Shown: positions 36,678 through 46,924, numbered from the stretch's first letter. The stretch: 64,000 bases of DNA from Paenibacillus wulumuqiensis (GCF_000971965.1 NZ_LAQP01000020.1:33250-97249), one strand, 5' to 3'. Made by a program: numbers and translations. The notes: generated by a model not told the origin, from the letters alone.

Positions 36678-38972
36678 TTGTCTATAGAAGAATCAAATCG
36701 TAAGAGTTTGTCTCAATTTTTAGCTGGCCTTTTGAAAGTGAAAACTAAAGTGCAATTAATTCCGATTTCCGATTTGAAAAAGATTAGTCACACAGGATGG
36801 GAAATTACTGGTAATGACCCTGCTTTTATACTAAAGGGAACAATATATAAAGGCTGGAATAATATTGAATGGGAATCGAGAGCTGGCGCTTATATTCCTT
36901 TAAAATTATATTGGGATGATGGTACTGGATTCCGTGAAGAAAATAGCTGTTCAATGTCAGCTATATCTATTGAGGGTAGTAAGCAATACGTTACTATATT
37001 TATTCCTTCGTATGCTCAAAATTTGCGTTTAGACCCGGGTGAAGAAAAAACACAATTTGAAATCAGTGATTTGGAATTTAAAAAAGTAAATAAACTTCAT
37101 ATATTACTTAAATCTGTTAAAAATGTTATGAAACAAAAAGGGGCTTCATGGGCTACATTTGGATTTCTCATGAAAAAAACGATGAGAATATACAAGGAAA
37201 AAGGCTTGCGTGAAGTTTGGGAGAAAACCAAAAATACGTCAGGTGTGTTTAATCAGCATAGTATACACGCCATTGATCAAGATAGATATAAATTATGGAC
37301 TTCTTCATCACTTTATTCTCTTGATATTTTAAAAAATAGACTTGATAGTTTGAGTTATCGGCCTTTAATTTCCATTATTGTTCCAGTATACAATGTTGAT
37401 GAAATTTGGTTGCGAAAATGTATAGATTCTGTTATTGCACAGGTGTATCCAAATTGGGAACTATGTATAGTTGATGATTGTTCATCCAAAGATCATATTC
37501 AACATGTACTTAAGGAATATGCTGAGAAAGATGAGCGAATAAAACCAATCTTTCGTGAAGAAAATGGACATATTTCTAGAGCATCTAATTCAGGAATTGA
37601 GGCAAGTACTGGTGAGTTTATTGCTTTGTTGGATCATGACGACGAGCTGGCAGAGAACGCTCTATTGGAGAATGTACGCTTGCTTAACCGCTCACCGAAA
37701 GCAGACGTCATTTATAGTGATGAAGATAAGATCTCACTGGAGGGAGAACGTTTTTCACCATTTTTCAAACCCGATTGGTCGCCGGATACGCTCCTTTCAC
37801 AAATGTATACTTCTCATCTAACGTTATATCGCAAATCTTTAGTAGAAGAAGTAGGGGGATTTAGAGTAGGGTTGGAGGGAAGCCAGGATTATGATCTGAT
37901 GTTAAGAGTTTCCGAAAAAACGGATGAAATATATCATATTCCTAAAATTTTATATCATTGGCGAGCTATTCCTGAATCAACAGCATCCAGTAATGCTTCA
38001 AAAAACTATACCCAGCAGTCTGGTCTTAAGGCTGTACAAGATGCTTTAGATAGAAGAGGACTAGATGCATGGGTAGAAAGTGTGGAAGATGCATTCAATC
38101 TATACCGGGTTCATTATAATACCAAACCCGAACCATTAATTTCAATTATTATTCCAAGTAAAAATATGACAGAGACTTTATCTACATGTCTAACTTCTAT
38201 TTTTGGGAAAACCAGTTATATTAATTATGAAGTTGTAATAGTAGATAATGGGAGTACAGATCTTTCAACTAGAAAGTTGTATGAAAACTGGTTATTAAAA
38301 GAGCCGCAACGCTTCAAAGTATATGATTATGATATACCATTTAACTATTCTAAACTAAATAATTTTGGATGCAGTAAAGCTAAAGGTGAATTATTTTTGT
38401 TTTTGAATAACGATGTAGAGATTGTCACAGCTGATTGGCTGAATGAAATGGCTGGACAGGCGAGTCGCCCTGAAATAGGAGCAGTAGGAGCAAATCTTCT
38501 TTACCCCGATCAAACGATTCAACATGCTGGTGTAGTATTAAGCCTTGGAGGGGTAGCAGGTCATAGTCACAAACACTATTTGGCTACGGACCCGGGCTAT
38601 TTTAGAAGACTTCAAATGATTTGTAACTATTCAGCTGTAACGGCAGCTTGTTTAATGATCCGAAGAGACGTATGTGAAGAAATTGGCGGTTTTAATGAAG
38701 ATCTTCAGGTAGCATTTAATGATATTGATTTTTGTTTAGAAGTTCGTGAAAAAGGCTACTGGAATATTTGGCTGCCTCAAGTTCAATTGATTCATTATGA
38801 ATCTAAAAGCCGAGGGTACGAAGATACACCAGAAAAGCAAAAACGTTTTACAGGTGAAGTAATGTATATGAAAAATAAATGGCCAGAGCAACTGAGGGAA
38901 GATCCTTTCTATAATCCAAATTTAACTAAGGATAGAGAAGATTATTCATTAGGAAGTCCATATATAGACTAA
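36678..38972 (+). CDS. Bifunctional GT2 glycosyltransferase with N-terminal beta-sandwich module
   Basis: This 764-residue protein has an N-terminal beta-rich module at about residues 30-145, with LYWDDGTGFREEN (77-89) and LRLDPGEEKTQFEISDLEF. A helical linker is followed by two GT-A glycosyltransferase family 2 domains. The first (about 229-460) shows IIVPVYNVDEIWL, CIVDDCSS and LLDHDDELAENAL. The second (about 484-740) shows IIIPSKNMTETL, VVIVDNGSTD, FLNNDVEI and NDIDFCLEVREKGYW. Tandem GT2 proteins in S-layer and O-antigen loci assemble repeat units, often adding rhamnose. Start is TTG 36678, 7-8 bases after GGGGG. It is cytoplasmic, without a TM segment. Confidence 0.82.
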   Translation: MSIEESNRKSLSQFLAGLLKVKTKVQLIPISDLKKISHTGWEITGNDPAFILKGTIYKGWNNIEWESRAGAYIPLKLYWDDGTGFREENSCSMSAISIEGSKQYVTIFIPSYAQNLRLDPGEEKTQFEISDLEFKKVNKLHILLKSVKNVMKQKGASWATFGFLMKKTMRIYKEKGLREVWEKTKNTSGVFNQHSIHAIDQDRYKLWTSSSLYSLDILKNRLDSLSYRPLISIIVPVYNVDEIWLRKCIDSVIAQVYPNWELCIVDDCSSKDHIQHVLKEYAEKDERIKPIFREENGHISRASNSGIEASTGEFIALLDHDDELAENALLENVRLLNRSPKADVIYSDEDKISLEGERFSPFFKPDWSPDTLLSQMYTSHLTLYRKSLVEEVGGFRVGLEGSQDYDLMLRVSEKTDEIYHIPKILYHWRAIPESTASSNASKNYTQQSGLKAVQDALDRRGLDAWVESVEDAFNLYRVHYNTKPEPLISIIIPSKNMTETLSTCLTSIFGKTSYINYEVVIVDNGSTDLSTRKLYENWLLKEPQRFKVYDYDIPFNYSKLNNFGCSKAKGELFLFLNNDVEIVTADWLNEMAGQASRPEIGAVGANLLYPDQTIQHAGVVLSLGGVAGHSHKHYLATDPGYFRRLQMICNYSAVTAACLMIRRDVCEEIGGFNEDLQVAFNDIDFCLEVREKGYWNIWLPQVQLIHYESKSRGYEDTPEKQKRFTGEVMYMKNKWPEQLREDPFYNPNLTKDREDYSLGSPYID

Positions 38973-39001
38973 AAGAGCTATTAAAGAAGAGTATTAATAG
39001 G

Positions 39002-39040
39002 AGGCAGCCAATGCATTATTCCGAAAAAAATTGGCTGTCT
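39002..39040 (+). other. Hairpin before the small flippase-like gene
   Basis: AGGCAGCCAAT (39002-39012) and ATTGGCTGTCT (39030-39040) pair with one wobble across 17 bases. There is no T-run. It separates the exporter/GT2 block from the flippase/GT-C block and may be an mRNA stability element or remnant terminator. Confidence 0.4.
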
Positions 39041-39065
39041 ACCTACTGGAGAAGGATATGATTAG

Positions 39066-39416
39066 ATGATATATGTATTATTGCTATTAACGATACTCTC
39101 TAACGTGACTGCACAGTTGATTTTAAAGAAAGGTGTCTCTTCAATTTCTTTAAATGAAATAAGTATAAAAAGTATCGGTGATGTTCTGGTTTCGCCTTAT
39201 ATATGGTCAGGATTATTTCTTTATGGTTTGAGTTTTGTTTTTTATATTGTAGTATTATCCAAATCTGATTTGAGTAAAGCGGCACCTATAACACAATCAC
39301 TTACCATTTTGTTGATTGTATTGTTTTCCGTATTTGTACTAAATGAGCCATTAGGGACTGCAAAAGCACTAGGAATTATTCTTGTCCTATTAGGTGTATA
39401 TTTGATTATGTTATAG
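39066..39416 (+). CDS. Small EamA/SMR-like flippase subunit (ArnE/F-like)
   Basis: This 116-residue protein is made of four TM helices (about 2-20, 38-58, 68-88, 95-114). The pattern ILSNVTAQLILKKGV and SKAAPITQSLTILLIVLFSVF-VLNEPLG is typical of EmrE-like proteins such as ArnE/ArnF, which flip undecaprenyl-phosphate-linked sugars to the outer face. It directly precedes a GT-C glycosyltransferase gene and shares the region with a polyprenyl-P-sugar synthase-like protein (45163-46137). Together these form a plausible three-part side-chain glycosylation system. GGAGAAGG lies 10 bases before the ATG. Confidence 0.7.
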   Translation: MIYVLLLLTILSNVTAQLILKKGVSSISLNEISIKSIGDVLVSPYIWSGLFLYGLSFVFYIVVLSKSDLSKAAPITQSLTILLIVLFSVFVLNEPLGTAKALGIILVLLGVYLIML

Positions 39417-39433
39417 AGGTGAATAAGCGGATA

Positions 39434-41407
39434 ATGTTTATTAATAAGAAGAAGCTTACTACGGGTATAGCCATATCAATAGCCATCTTTTATCTAAGCG
39501 TTGTAATATATCGATTTTATTCAGGAAGTCCTATTGAATATATAAATTATTTGATTGCTCCTCTTATCGTTAGTTTCGTATTTATCTCCTCTTATTATCT
39601 GCATTTGAAAAAAGCAGCATATCTTATGATGCTGATTATAGTTGGATTTTATTTTATAACTATTCCTTTCTACTCTCCTATAGATGAAGGCGCCCATTTT
39701 GATATTATTCTTCATATTGCCCATACAGCTAGCTTGCCTATTTTATCGGATAATATTGATTCTTCACTACTTATGCAACTGACAGGAAATAATGTACCGG
39801 GAGGGCTTCAATATGAAGCTGTACATCCTCCACTGTACTATTTACTAGGCGCCTTATTAATTTTCCCTTTTAAAAGTAGTATTGTAATTAGTTTTTTTGT
39901 GTTGAGAATGCTGGGAGCGATCATGCTGGCATTTACTCTTTATATTGCATTTAAAATCTATTCTTATTTTACTAAGAAGAGTATTAATAAAACGAATAAT
40001 ATATTTGTCTTTTTATTCATGGCTTTTTACATGAATCCTGCTTTTATCACACGAATGTTAACAATCAGTAATGAATCATTAGTGGTTGTTTTGTTCACGC
40101 TGCTATTTTACTTTATTATCCGATTCCAACATATACAGTGGAGTAAAAGGCACATATATATACTTGCAATTCTGACTGCATTACTAATACTGACAAAGTT
40201 TACGACTATCTATGTAATAGGGTTGATTGTTATAAGTTTATTTTTGTATAGACAAATCAAGAAGATACCCATCTATCTTTTTGTTACTGGAATTATATCA
40301 GCACCTTGGTTTATCTATAACTATATGCAATATGGAATGTTAACGGGAAATAAAATTCATTCGGATTATGTAAGAAAACTAGTGAACCCAGAGAATCAAT
40401 CTATGCAGTTTCAATATATATCTCAAAAGGTTTCTTATTTCTTGGGTAGTTTTTGGAATCCACAGGAAAGTGGATATCCTAATTTATTAGAGCCTTTTAA
40501 CTTTATAACGACAATGTTAAGCAATTTTCTTTTATTTGCAATTATAGTCAATTTATTTTACATCGTTTATAAGTATTTGAAGTATAAAAAAGTGGAAAGA
40601 TTACTGATCATTTCTCTAACAGCTATAGTATTAAATATATCAGTAGTTATATATGGTACCTGGACTCAATCTATTGATATTTTGATTGGAAGATATCTTT
40701 ATATGAATATAATTCCACTCACAATTATAATGCATTCTTTTTTGAATATTATAGTAAAAACAAGGCATAGAGAGAATATTGCTGCTTTTATGCTGATGCT
40801 TACTTTGTTCTTAACAGTAAGTCAGCTTTTTAATTATGTTCAAGCTCCCAATAATTTGATTGAGAGAGGAAATTTATATAGTCTGCTCACTCATATAAAT
40901 TCTGAAAACTATAATGAAAAACGATATCAAAAATATGTGGAGAAAAAAAATCTTAGCATCATTCCTATGTACTTTGATCTGAGTAGTACAAAGGCACAAA
41001 GAAAATCCATAATTCAATTGGATCCTCCTTCTGAATTATCGGGTTTAGATAATTCAAATGGAAGCTATAAAATAACAGGTGAAGATCCGCATATAGTATG
41101 GGCATTACCAAGCTTCAAAAAGAGTGAAACAGAAGATTTTATTTCATTAGCTATTCAGTATCACGGACAGAGTAAACTACCTAATGCAACTGGACAATTG
41201 TTTTGGGATGATGGTTCAGGATTTAGAGAGGAGAAGTCGGTTTTTTTTGATGTTTCCAAATCTCAAGTATACAATGTTCCAATTGGTAAAAATCCAGAAT
41301 GGCTAAAATCTGCGTCAATAAAAGCAATAAGATTTGATATCGATACACCAACTGGAAATACAACTTTCCATCTAAATGATATAGTAATTATGGAAATTTA
41401 CAAATAG
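39434..41407 (+). CDS. GT-C membrane glycosyltransferase (ArnT/PMT-like) with C-terminal beta-sandwich
   Basis: This protein of about 657 residues has about 11-12 TM segments in the first 480 residues. The acidic pair PIDEGAHFD after TM3 is the catalytic loop-1 motif of GT39/GT83-type enzymes using polyprenyl-phosphate sugars. The outer C-terminal domain (about 530-655) carries LFWDDGSGFREEKS (from residue 589) and IRFDIDTPTGNTTFHLNDI, almost the same motif as in the cytoplasmic GT2 protein. It would act on the outer face of the membrane with the sugar supplied by the flippase encoded immediately upstream. ATG 39434 follows GAGGTGA; a GTG at 39419 is possible. Confidence 0.72.
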   Translation: MFINKKKLTTGIAISIAIFYLSVVIYRFYSGSPIEYINYLIAPLIVSFVFISSYYLHLKKAAYLMMLIIVGFYFITIPFYSPIDEGAHFDIILHIAHTASLPILSDNIDSSLLMQLTGNNVPGGLQYEAVHPPLYYLLGALLIFPFKSSIVISFFVLRMLGAIMLAFTLYIAFKIYSYFTKKSINKTNNIFVFLFMAFYMNPAFITRMLTISNESLVVVLFTLLFYFIIRFQHIQWSKRHIYILAILTALLILTKFTTIYVIGLIVISLFLYRQIKKIPIYLFVTGIISAPWFIYNYMQYGMLTGNKIHSDYVRKLVNPENQSMQFQYISQKVSYFLGSFWNPQESGYPNLLEPFNFITTMLSNFLLFAIIVNLFYIVYKYLKYKKVERLLIISLTAIVLNISVVIYGTWTQSIDILIGRYLYMNIIPLTIIMHSFLNIIVKTRHRENIAAFMLMLTLFLTVSQLFNYVQAPNNLIERGNLYSLLTHINSENYNEKRYQKYVEKKNLSIIPMYFDLSSTKAQRKSIIQLDPPSELSGLDNSNGSYKITGEDPHIVWALPSFKKSETEDFISLAIQYHGQSKLPNATGQLFWDDGSGFREEKSVFFDVSKSQVYNVPIGKNPEWLKSASIKAIRFDIDTPTGNTTFHLNDIVIMEIYK

Positions 41408-41425
41408 AAAGAAATGGTGGTTATT

Positions 41426-43855
41426 TTGAGGTTAAATTTTAGAGATTCAATGATCAAACTCTAGCTATATCTTCTATTAGTTTAAGTTTGATTTTAATGT
41501 TCCCTTACATTTTGGGAGGATTAGAGACAGAGGTACCTATTCAAAACTTTTCCCAACATATCATGTCATGGGCAACAATAGAAAATGTTGATATATCAAG
41601 CAGGATAAATAACTATTATATATTTTTGGTTGGATCTCTATTGCTAGCTATCGTTTTTTTTGCATTCTATATAAGCTTTTTTATAGGGACGAATTCCAAA
41701 AAGAAGATAGTTCCCAACCAATTATTTCTTTTATTCAAGGATGCTCATTAATCGGCTTTGTTGTTATTGCTGGTAATATACTTTCTTCTTCTATAGATAC
41801 TTCTATATATTTATTGGCAGGTATTATTATATTATCCTGGATAAGTTTGCTTATAAATAAAAGGAATCCGTTTAAGCGATTTGTTTTGTTACTCTATATT
41901 TGTCTTGCGCTCCCCTTTCTTTTTATGTATGGTATGTTATTAAAAGCTTAAATGATTTTTCTATGTTTTCGCCTAACCTATTGAAGGACTCAAAGGTATC
42001 CATAGACGGACTATGTTATACGATTATATGGTTTTCACTTGCATTAACTTTACTATTGTTGCATAAAAAGCTACTGCAGTAATAGAAGGGATGACCGGTA
42101 GAAACGAAGAAGCATTTAGATATACATTGTCTATCTCTGTTCTGCCTTTATTAGGTACTATTGCTATTCAATCTATTGCATTGGAAATTTGCAACATTTT
42201 AAATAAGCGTTTAAATATTGTCCTTCATTCGCCATTATTGATGTATACATGTATCATGCTTGTTAGTTTACTGAGAACGTTTACTCTATTTTTCAAAAAA
42301 ATAAATCAAATGAGTAACCAGGATAATATATGAAATAACGAAAAAGCTCGACGTATTATATATAAGTGGTTTTATGTTATTATCCTGCTCTCTTTTACCT
42401 TAGTCATTGTACAACCAGCTAAATTTTCTATGGTAGGTAATGAGTTTTTTGAGTTGGCCAATCATGGGTTATCGGTAGATCATTTATTTAAATATGGAAG
42501 TATACCTATCATAGAAACATTTGATGCTCATATGTTGGCATATCAAATGTTTGTATACTTATATAGCGTATTAAACGGATATGAACCATGGGCAGCTTTT
42601 TTATACAATTCTTATATTGAAGTTTTTAATGTTCTCATCCTGTATCTCGTATTACGTCTCATGATAAAAGAAACGTATGCTTTTTTGTTTATCTTGACCT
42701 TTCCTTTATTAACCAATTTATTTGATAATACATTTATCTTGGTGGGCTGGATGATATTAGTTGTTATCAAGCAATTAAAAACATCGTCTACAATTACAAC
42801 TAAACAGTTCATTAATTTTTGCATAGTTGCCTCTTTACTTTGCTTGTACAAATTAGATATTGGAATAGCGGCTCTAGAAGCAGGACTTTGCACATATACA
42901 GCGTTTTTGTTTTTTAATTATAAAACAAAAAGCATTATCAAGTTATTTGTAATAGGTATATTATATGTTGCTGCTGCTCTCCTTGTATTTATATTCTTGT
43001 GTTTATGGAAGAATGTTTCTCCATTTGAACGGATTTCTGACTTTCTAAATGCTGTTATGTCTAATCAGAACTGGGCTTATCCTGAAGTTGAAGATGCATC
43101 ATCATTAGCTTATGCTATCGGCGAATATCCAGAATAAGGGAATTGGCGATTGGTCGGGAAATAAGCATCTTCCAATAAAAATTAGTATTGATTATTCCGC
43201 TTCTTCTTCAGGTCAATTACAGCTGTTTTATATATTTAACGAATGGGAATCTTTTAATACAGAAAAATCAAAAACCTTTACTGTTGAACCAAATACAAAG
43301 GGAAGCATTGAAATTGAACTGCCTAACATGCCAGCTAATCTTCAATTGGATACAGATGTTCACCGTATTGTTTTAGAAAAAATAAAAATTACTCAGGGTC
43401 TGACACTCATTAATGAACAAAAAGAAGTATGGCAAAGAAAGTTAGGCTATATTCCTATGTTATGGGCTACTCAAGATAAAAGTAAATATATTAACCTCCC
43501 CAATTTATCTAAATCAATTGAAACTACTAAAGTTCTTTGGCCAGCTACAAATATTAAAAGCACAAATCAATATGTTTATTTCTTGATGGAAATAGATAGT
43601 GCGAATCAGCAAGAAGTGTACCTTGATTTGTTGAATGAAGAAAAAGAAGAAGTAAAAGGTGGATTTTCATTTTATACTTCTCCTGGTAAGCATTTGTATG
43701 CTGTTCTTCTAAGCACAGATTATAAATTTTGGACGAATCAAGTGGAGCAAATCAGGTTTAGTAGCGGAACAAATTTAAAGATCGATAAAGCTGCTTATTT
43801 CTTACCGGATAGCCAAAATTTATTTCTGTTAACTGATCTAGATTTGATCGCTTAG
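41426..43855 (+). pseudogene. Decayed GT-C-like membrane protein with intact-looking beta-sandwich tail
   Basis: A coding-like stretch of 2.4 kb is broken into pieces. It starts at TTG 41426 after GGTGG and meets a stop at 41462. The sequence then continues in a second frame to 41751, a third to 41951, back to the first to 42082, then the second to a TGA at 42331. It goes on in the same frame to 43137 and finally in the first frame 43112-43855. The pieces encode TM helices (for example FFELANHGLSVDHLFKYGS and TFDAHMLAYQMFVYLY) and a 247-residue soluble tail with LQLFYIFNEWESFNTEKS and LQLDTDVHRIVLEKIKI, like neighbouring modules. At least four frameshifts plus a nonsense codon indicate loss of function; the tail may still be translated. 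Confidence 0.7.
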
Positions 43856-44044
43856 TTCTGTATTTAAACCTCTAATGAATGAAATACATGTTTATTTTAA
43901 TTTTCATGACTTGCTACAATTAAGATATTTAAATACAAACAGTGACATAATCGATTTTAGATAGGATTTATTAATGTAGAATGGTATTATATGAGACGGT
44001 TATAGTTTGTGTATGCAAGTTCTATTCTATATAAGGGAAGGGAA

Positions 44045-45166
44045 ATGAAAATTTTGGAATTTGACTATGTCATTTTTGGAGCTGGGATTTATGGTCTTTA
44101 TGCAGCCCATGTATTAGCCCAAAAAGATGTAAAAGTAGCTGTTATAGAATTTGATTCTGCTGCTCTACAGAGAGCCAGTTTTATAAATCAGGCTCGTGTT
44201 CATAATGGTTATCACTATCCACGAAGTGTCTCAACAGCTGAGAAGTCTGCTCATTATTATGAGCGTTTTGTAAAAGATTTTTCTTTTGCTATTAATGATA
44301 GATTTCTTAAAGTATATGCGATCTCTGCCCATGATTCTTTAACCAATGCCGAGCAATTTCTAAAGTTTTGCGAGTATGTAAATATTCCTGCTTCAGAAAT
44401 AAGTAGCCGGAAATACTTTAATGAGGGTATGGTGGAAGCGACATTTGAAAGCTTGGAATACACTTATGATGCAAATATTATACGTAACTGGTATACAGAC
44501 AAGCTTTCTCAATTTAAAAACGTATCAATTTTTTATGAAAAACAATTAAGTCATACCTCAATGAATGATCATGTATTTCATATGTATTTTAAGGACAATT
44601 CAATAATTACTGCTCCTAAAGTATTAAATGCCACATATGCTAGTATTAATCAAATTCTGTCTAAGTTTGATATGGATCTCTTCAAAACGAAATATGAAAT
44701 TTGTGAAGTGATTATGACACATGTTTCAAAAAACATTAAAAATGTAGGTATTACAGTAATGGATGGTCCTTTCTTTTCTCTTATGCCATTTGGAGATAGT
44801 GGCTATCATTCATTAACTTCTGTGGGTCATACACCGCATGAAGCTTCTATAAGTGCACTTCCAGAGTTCTCATGCCAGAATTACAATAAAGACTGCACTT
44901 CATCCCAATTAATGAATTGCAATCATTGTTTTGCTCAACCAGATACTGCATGGGTTCGAATGAATCAACTAGCCAAAAAATATCTTGTACCTGATATACA
45001 GATCAGTTACCAAAAATCTCTTTTTGCTGTTAAAGCATTGGTAAGTGCTTCGGAATTAGATGATTCTCGCCCAACGGTAATCAAACAGTTTACAGAAGAT
45101 CCAATGTTCATTTCTGTTTTTTCAGGGAAATTTAACACGATATATGATTTGGAGGAAGTTCTGTGA
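44045..45166 (+). CDS. FAD-dependent oxidoreductase, DAO fold
   Basis: This 373-residue protein starts with a Rossmann FAD-binding motif (DYVIFGAGIYGLYAA, glycines at 12, 14 and 17) followed by VAVIEFD, the ribose-binding acidic strand. It also has QARVHNGYHYPRS, resembling the active-site side of D-amino-acid-oxidase-type flavoproteins and UDP-galactopyranose-mutase-like relatives found in glycan loci. Its substrate is unknown; oxidation of a sugar or amino-sugar on a carrier is plausible from context. The ATG at 44045 is preceded by AAGGGAAGGG. Its stop overlaps the next start as GTGA. No clear promoter was seen in the 190-base gap upstream. Confidence 0.65.
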   Translation: MKILEFDYVIFGAGIYGLYAAHVLAQKDVKVAVIEFDSAALQRASFINQARVHNGYHYPRSVSTAEKSAHYYERFVKDFSFAINDRFLKVYAISAHDSLTNAEQFLKFCEYVNIPASEISSRKYFNEGMVEATFESLEYTYDANIIRNWYTDKLSQFKNVSIFYEKQLSHTSMNDHVFHMYFKDNSIITAPKVLNATYASINQILSKFDMDLFKTKYEICEVIMTHVSKNIKNVGITVMDGPFFSLMPFGDSGYHSLTSVGHTPHEASISALPEFSCQNYNKDCTSSQLMNCNHCFAQPDTAWVRMNQLAKKYLVPDIQISYQKSLFAVKALVSASELDDSRPTVIKQFTEDPMFISVFSGKFNTIYDLEEVL

Positions 45167-46137
45167 AAGAACCTGTTTTTGTATCGATTGTGATGTATAC
45201 GTATAATAATTCCAAAGTTATTGAGAACACACTCATTAACATGGATCAGGTTATTAGTACACATTTTAAAAATTATGAATTAATTTTAGTGAATGATGCG
45301 AGTAGCGATCAAACTATCGAAAAAGCACGTGATGCAATTAAAAATCTTCATGGAGATACAACTATTATTAACTTATCAAGAAAGCATGGGGTTGAAGCAG
45401 CTATGCTTGCAGGTCTTAATAAGTCGATTGGAGATTTTGTATTCGAAGTTGAATCTGTTGATGTAAACTATCCTTTTGAGTTGTTATATGAAATGTATAA
45501 GACTGCAACGAGCAAAGGATATGATATTGTAGCAGCAACGACAGGAAAAACAGGATGGAAATCAAAAATATTCTACAAGTTACTAAATAGCATGTCCTAC
45601 CTTCAACTATCTTTATCCACTGAAAATATACGTCTGGTTACTCGAAGAGCCTTAAATGCTATGTTAAATTTAAAAGAGAAAGTTCGTTATCGTAAAGCTT
45701 TGTACGAATTTACAGGATACTCCAAAACATTAATCACTTATAAACCTGATCGAACAGTAAACTCAAAAAAAATGAATAAAGAGAATTTTGCGCTGGCGAT
45801 TGATGCATTGGTTTCATTCTCAAATGCTGGATTAAAACTATCTCATTATTTATCGATTGCTTTCTTTTTATTCTCAATTTTTATGGGAGGATATGCTCTC
45901 TATAATTACTTTTTCAATAAGTATGTAGTTGAAGGCTGGACTACGTTAATGATTCTTATTTCTTTTGGTTTTGCAGGTGTATTCTTTATTATTGGTATTC
46001 TGGGCGAGTATATTGCAAGAATTCTCATTGAGACTCAGAATCGTCCTTTTTATAGTGCTGCCTCTGTAGAAATGTATAAAGAAAAAAGAAGACCGATTCC
46101 CGAATTCAAAGAAGAAAACAAGGTATCTGGACATTAG
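45163..46137 (+). CDS. Polyprenyl-phosphate sugar synthase-like GT2 with two TM helices (GtrB-like)
   Basis: This 324-residue protein has an N-terminal GT2 domain (VSIVMYTYNNSKVIENTL, LILVNDASSDQTIEKA, GVEAAMLAGLNKSIGDFVFE) and two C-terminal TM helices (about 230-250 and 264-288, ending GILGEYIARI). This is the layout of GtrB/DPM1-type enzymes that attach a sugar to undecaprenyl or dolichyl phosphate. The usual D-x-D-like motif reads FEVESVD here, so the donor or mechanism may differ. It probably supplies the flippase and GT-C protein encoded upstream. The GTG start has GGAGGAAG upstream and overlaps the previous stop by four bases. Confidence 0.78.
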   Translation: MKEPVFVSIVMYTYNNSKVIENTLINMDQVISTHFKNYELILVNDASSDQTIEKARDAIKNLHGDTTIINLSRKHGVEAAMLAGLNKSIGDFVFEVESVDVNYPFELLYEMYKTATSKGYDIVAATTGKTGWKSKIFYKLLNSMSYLQLSLSTENIRLVTRRALNAMLNLKEKVRYRKALYEFTGYSKTLITYKPDRTVNSKKMNKENFALAIDALVSFSNAGLKLSHYLSIAFFLFSIFMGGYALYNYFFNKYVVEGWTTLMILISFGFAGVFFIIGILGEYIARILIETQNRPFYSAASVEMYKEKRRPIPEFKEENKVSGH

Positions 46138-46150
46138 GAGGAATAAATCT

Positions 46151-46924
46151 ATGGGAAATAGTGCACTGCTTGGCTATACAGGATTTGTAGGAAGTACCTT
46201 ACTCATGCAAACCACATTTGATGATTTGTACAATTCCAAAAATATTTCTGAAATTTATGGTAAAGAATATGATTTAATTGTTTGTGCAGCTGCCCCAGCA
46301 GTTAAATGGAAGGCTAATCAGGAACCGGAAGCAGATATAAATAATTTAAACGTACTCATGGACAGTCTTAAAGAAGTTAAAGCTCAATATTTTGTGTTGA
46401 TTTCTACAGTTGATGTATATTGCCATCCATATAATGTAAATGAGAATACTGTAATTGATGCAACAGCTACTGACCCATATGGTCGGCATCGCTTTTATCT
46501 AGAAGAATTTGTTAAAGAACAGTTTGAGAATCATTTGATTATACGCCTGCCAGGTTTATTTGGAGAAGGATTGAAAAAAAATTTTATATATGATTTGATT
46601 CATGATAATCGTTTTGATCTTACTCATAAAGATAGCAGTTTCCAGTTTTATAATATGAAAAATCTTTGGAAAGATATATTAAAAGCCAAGCATGAACAAA
46701 TAACTTTAATTAATTTTGCTACTGCTCCAGTAACAGCATTTGAAATTGCACAGCATTCACTGAATATGGAGTTTAAAAATATAACAGAAAAACCGCCAGT
46801 TCGCTATAATATGATTAGTAATCATGCAGAAAAATTTGGCGATGGACCTAATTATTTTAAAAGCAAGGAACAGGTTCTTCAGGAAATCACTGATTTTATT
46901 AAATCAAAGAAGAGTGAACAATAA
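46151..46924 (+). CDS. NAD-dependent epimerase/dehydratase-like SDR protein
   Basis: This 257-residue Rossmann protein has the N-terminal nucleotide motif GYTGFVGSTL and an SDR-like catalytic region (ISTVDVYCHPYNVNE, DPYGRHRFYLEEFV). There the usual Tyr-x-x-x-Lys reads YGRHR, so the catalytic Lys appears replaced by Arg/His. It resembles extended SDR enzymes of nucleotide-sugar conversion, but reaction and substrate are unknown. AGGAGG lies 7 bases before the ATG. Its stop overlaps the next start (TAATG), so it acts with the TIM-barrel protein. Confidence 0.65.
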   Translation: MGNSALLGYTGFVGSTLLMQTTFDDLYNSKNISEIYGKEYDLIVCAAAPAVKWKANQEPEADINNLNVLMDSLKEVKAQYFVLISTVDVYCHPYNVNENTVIDATATDPYGRHRFYLEEFVKEQFENHLIIRLPGLFGEGLKKNFIYDLIHDNRFDLTHKDSSFQFYNMKNLWKDILKAKHEQITLINFATAPVTAFEIAQHSLNMEFKNITEKPPVRYNMISNHAEKFGDGPNYFKSKEQVLQEITDFIKSKKSEQ

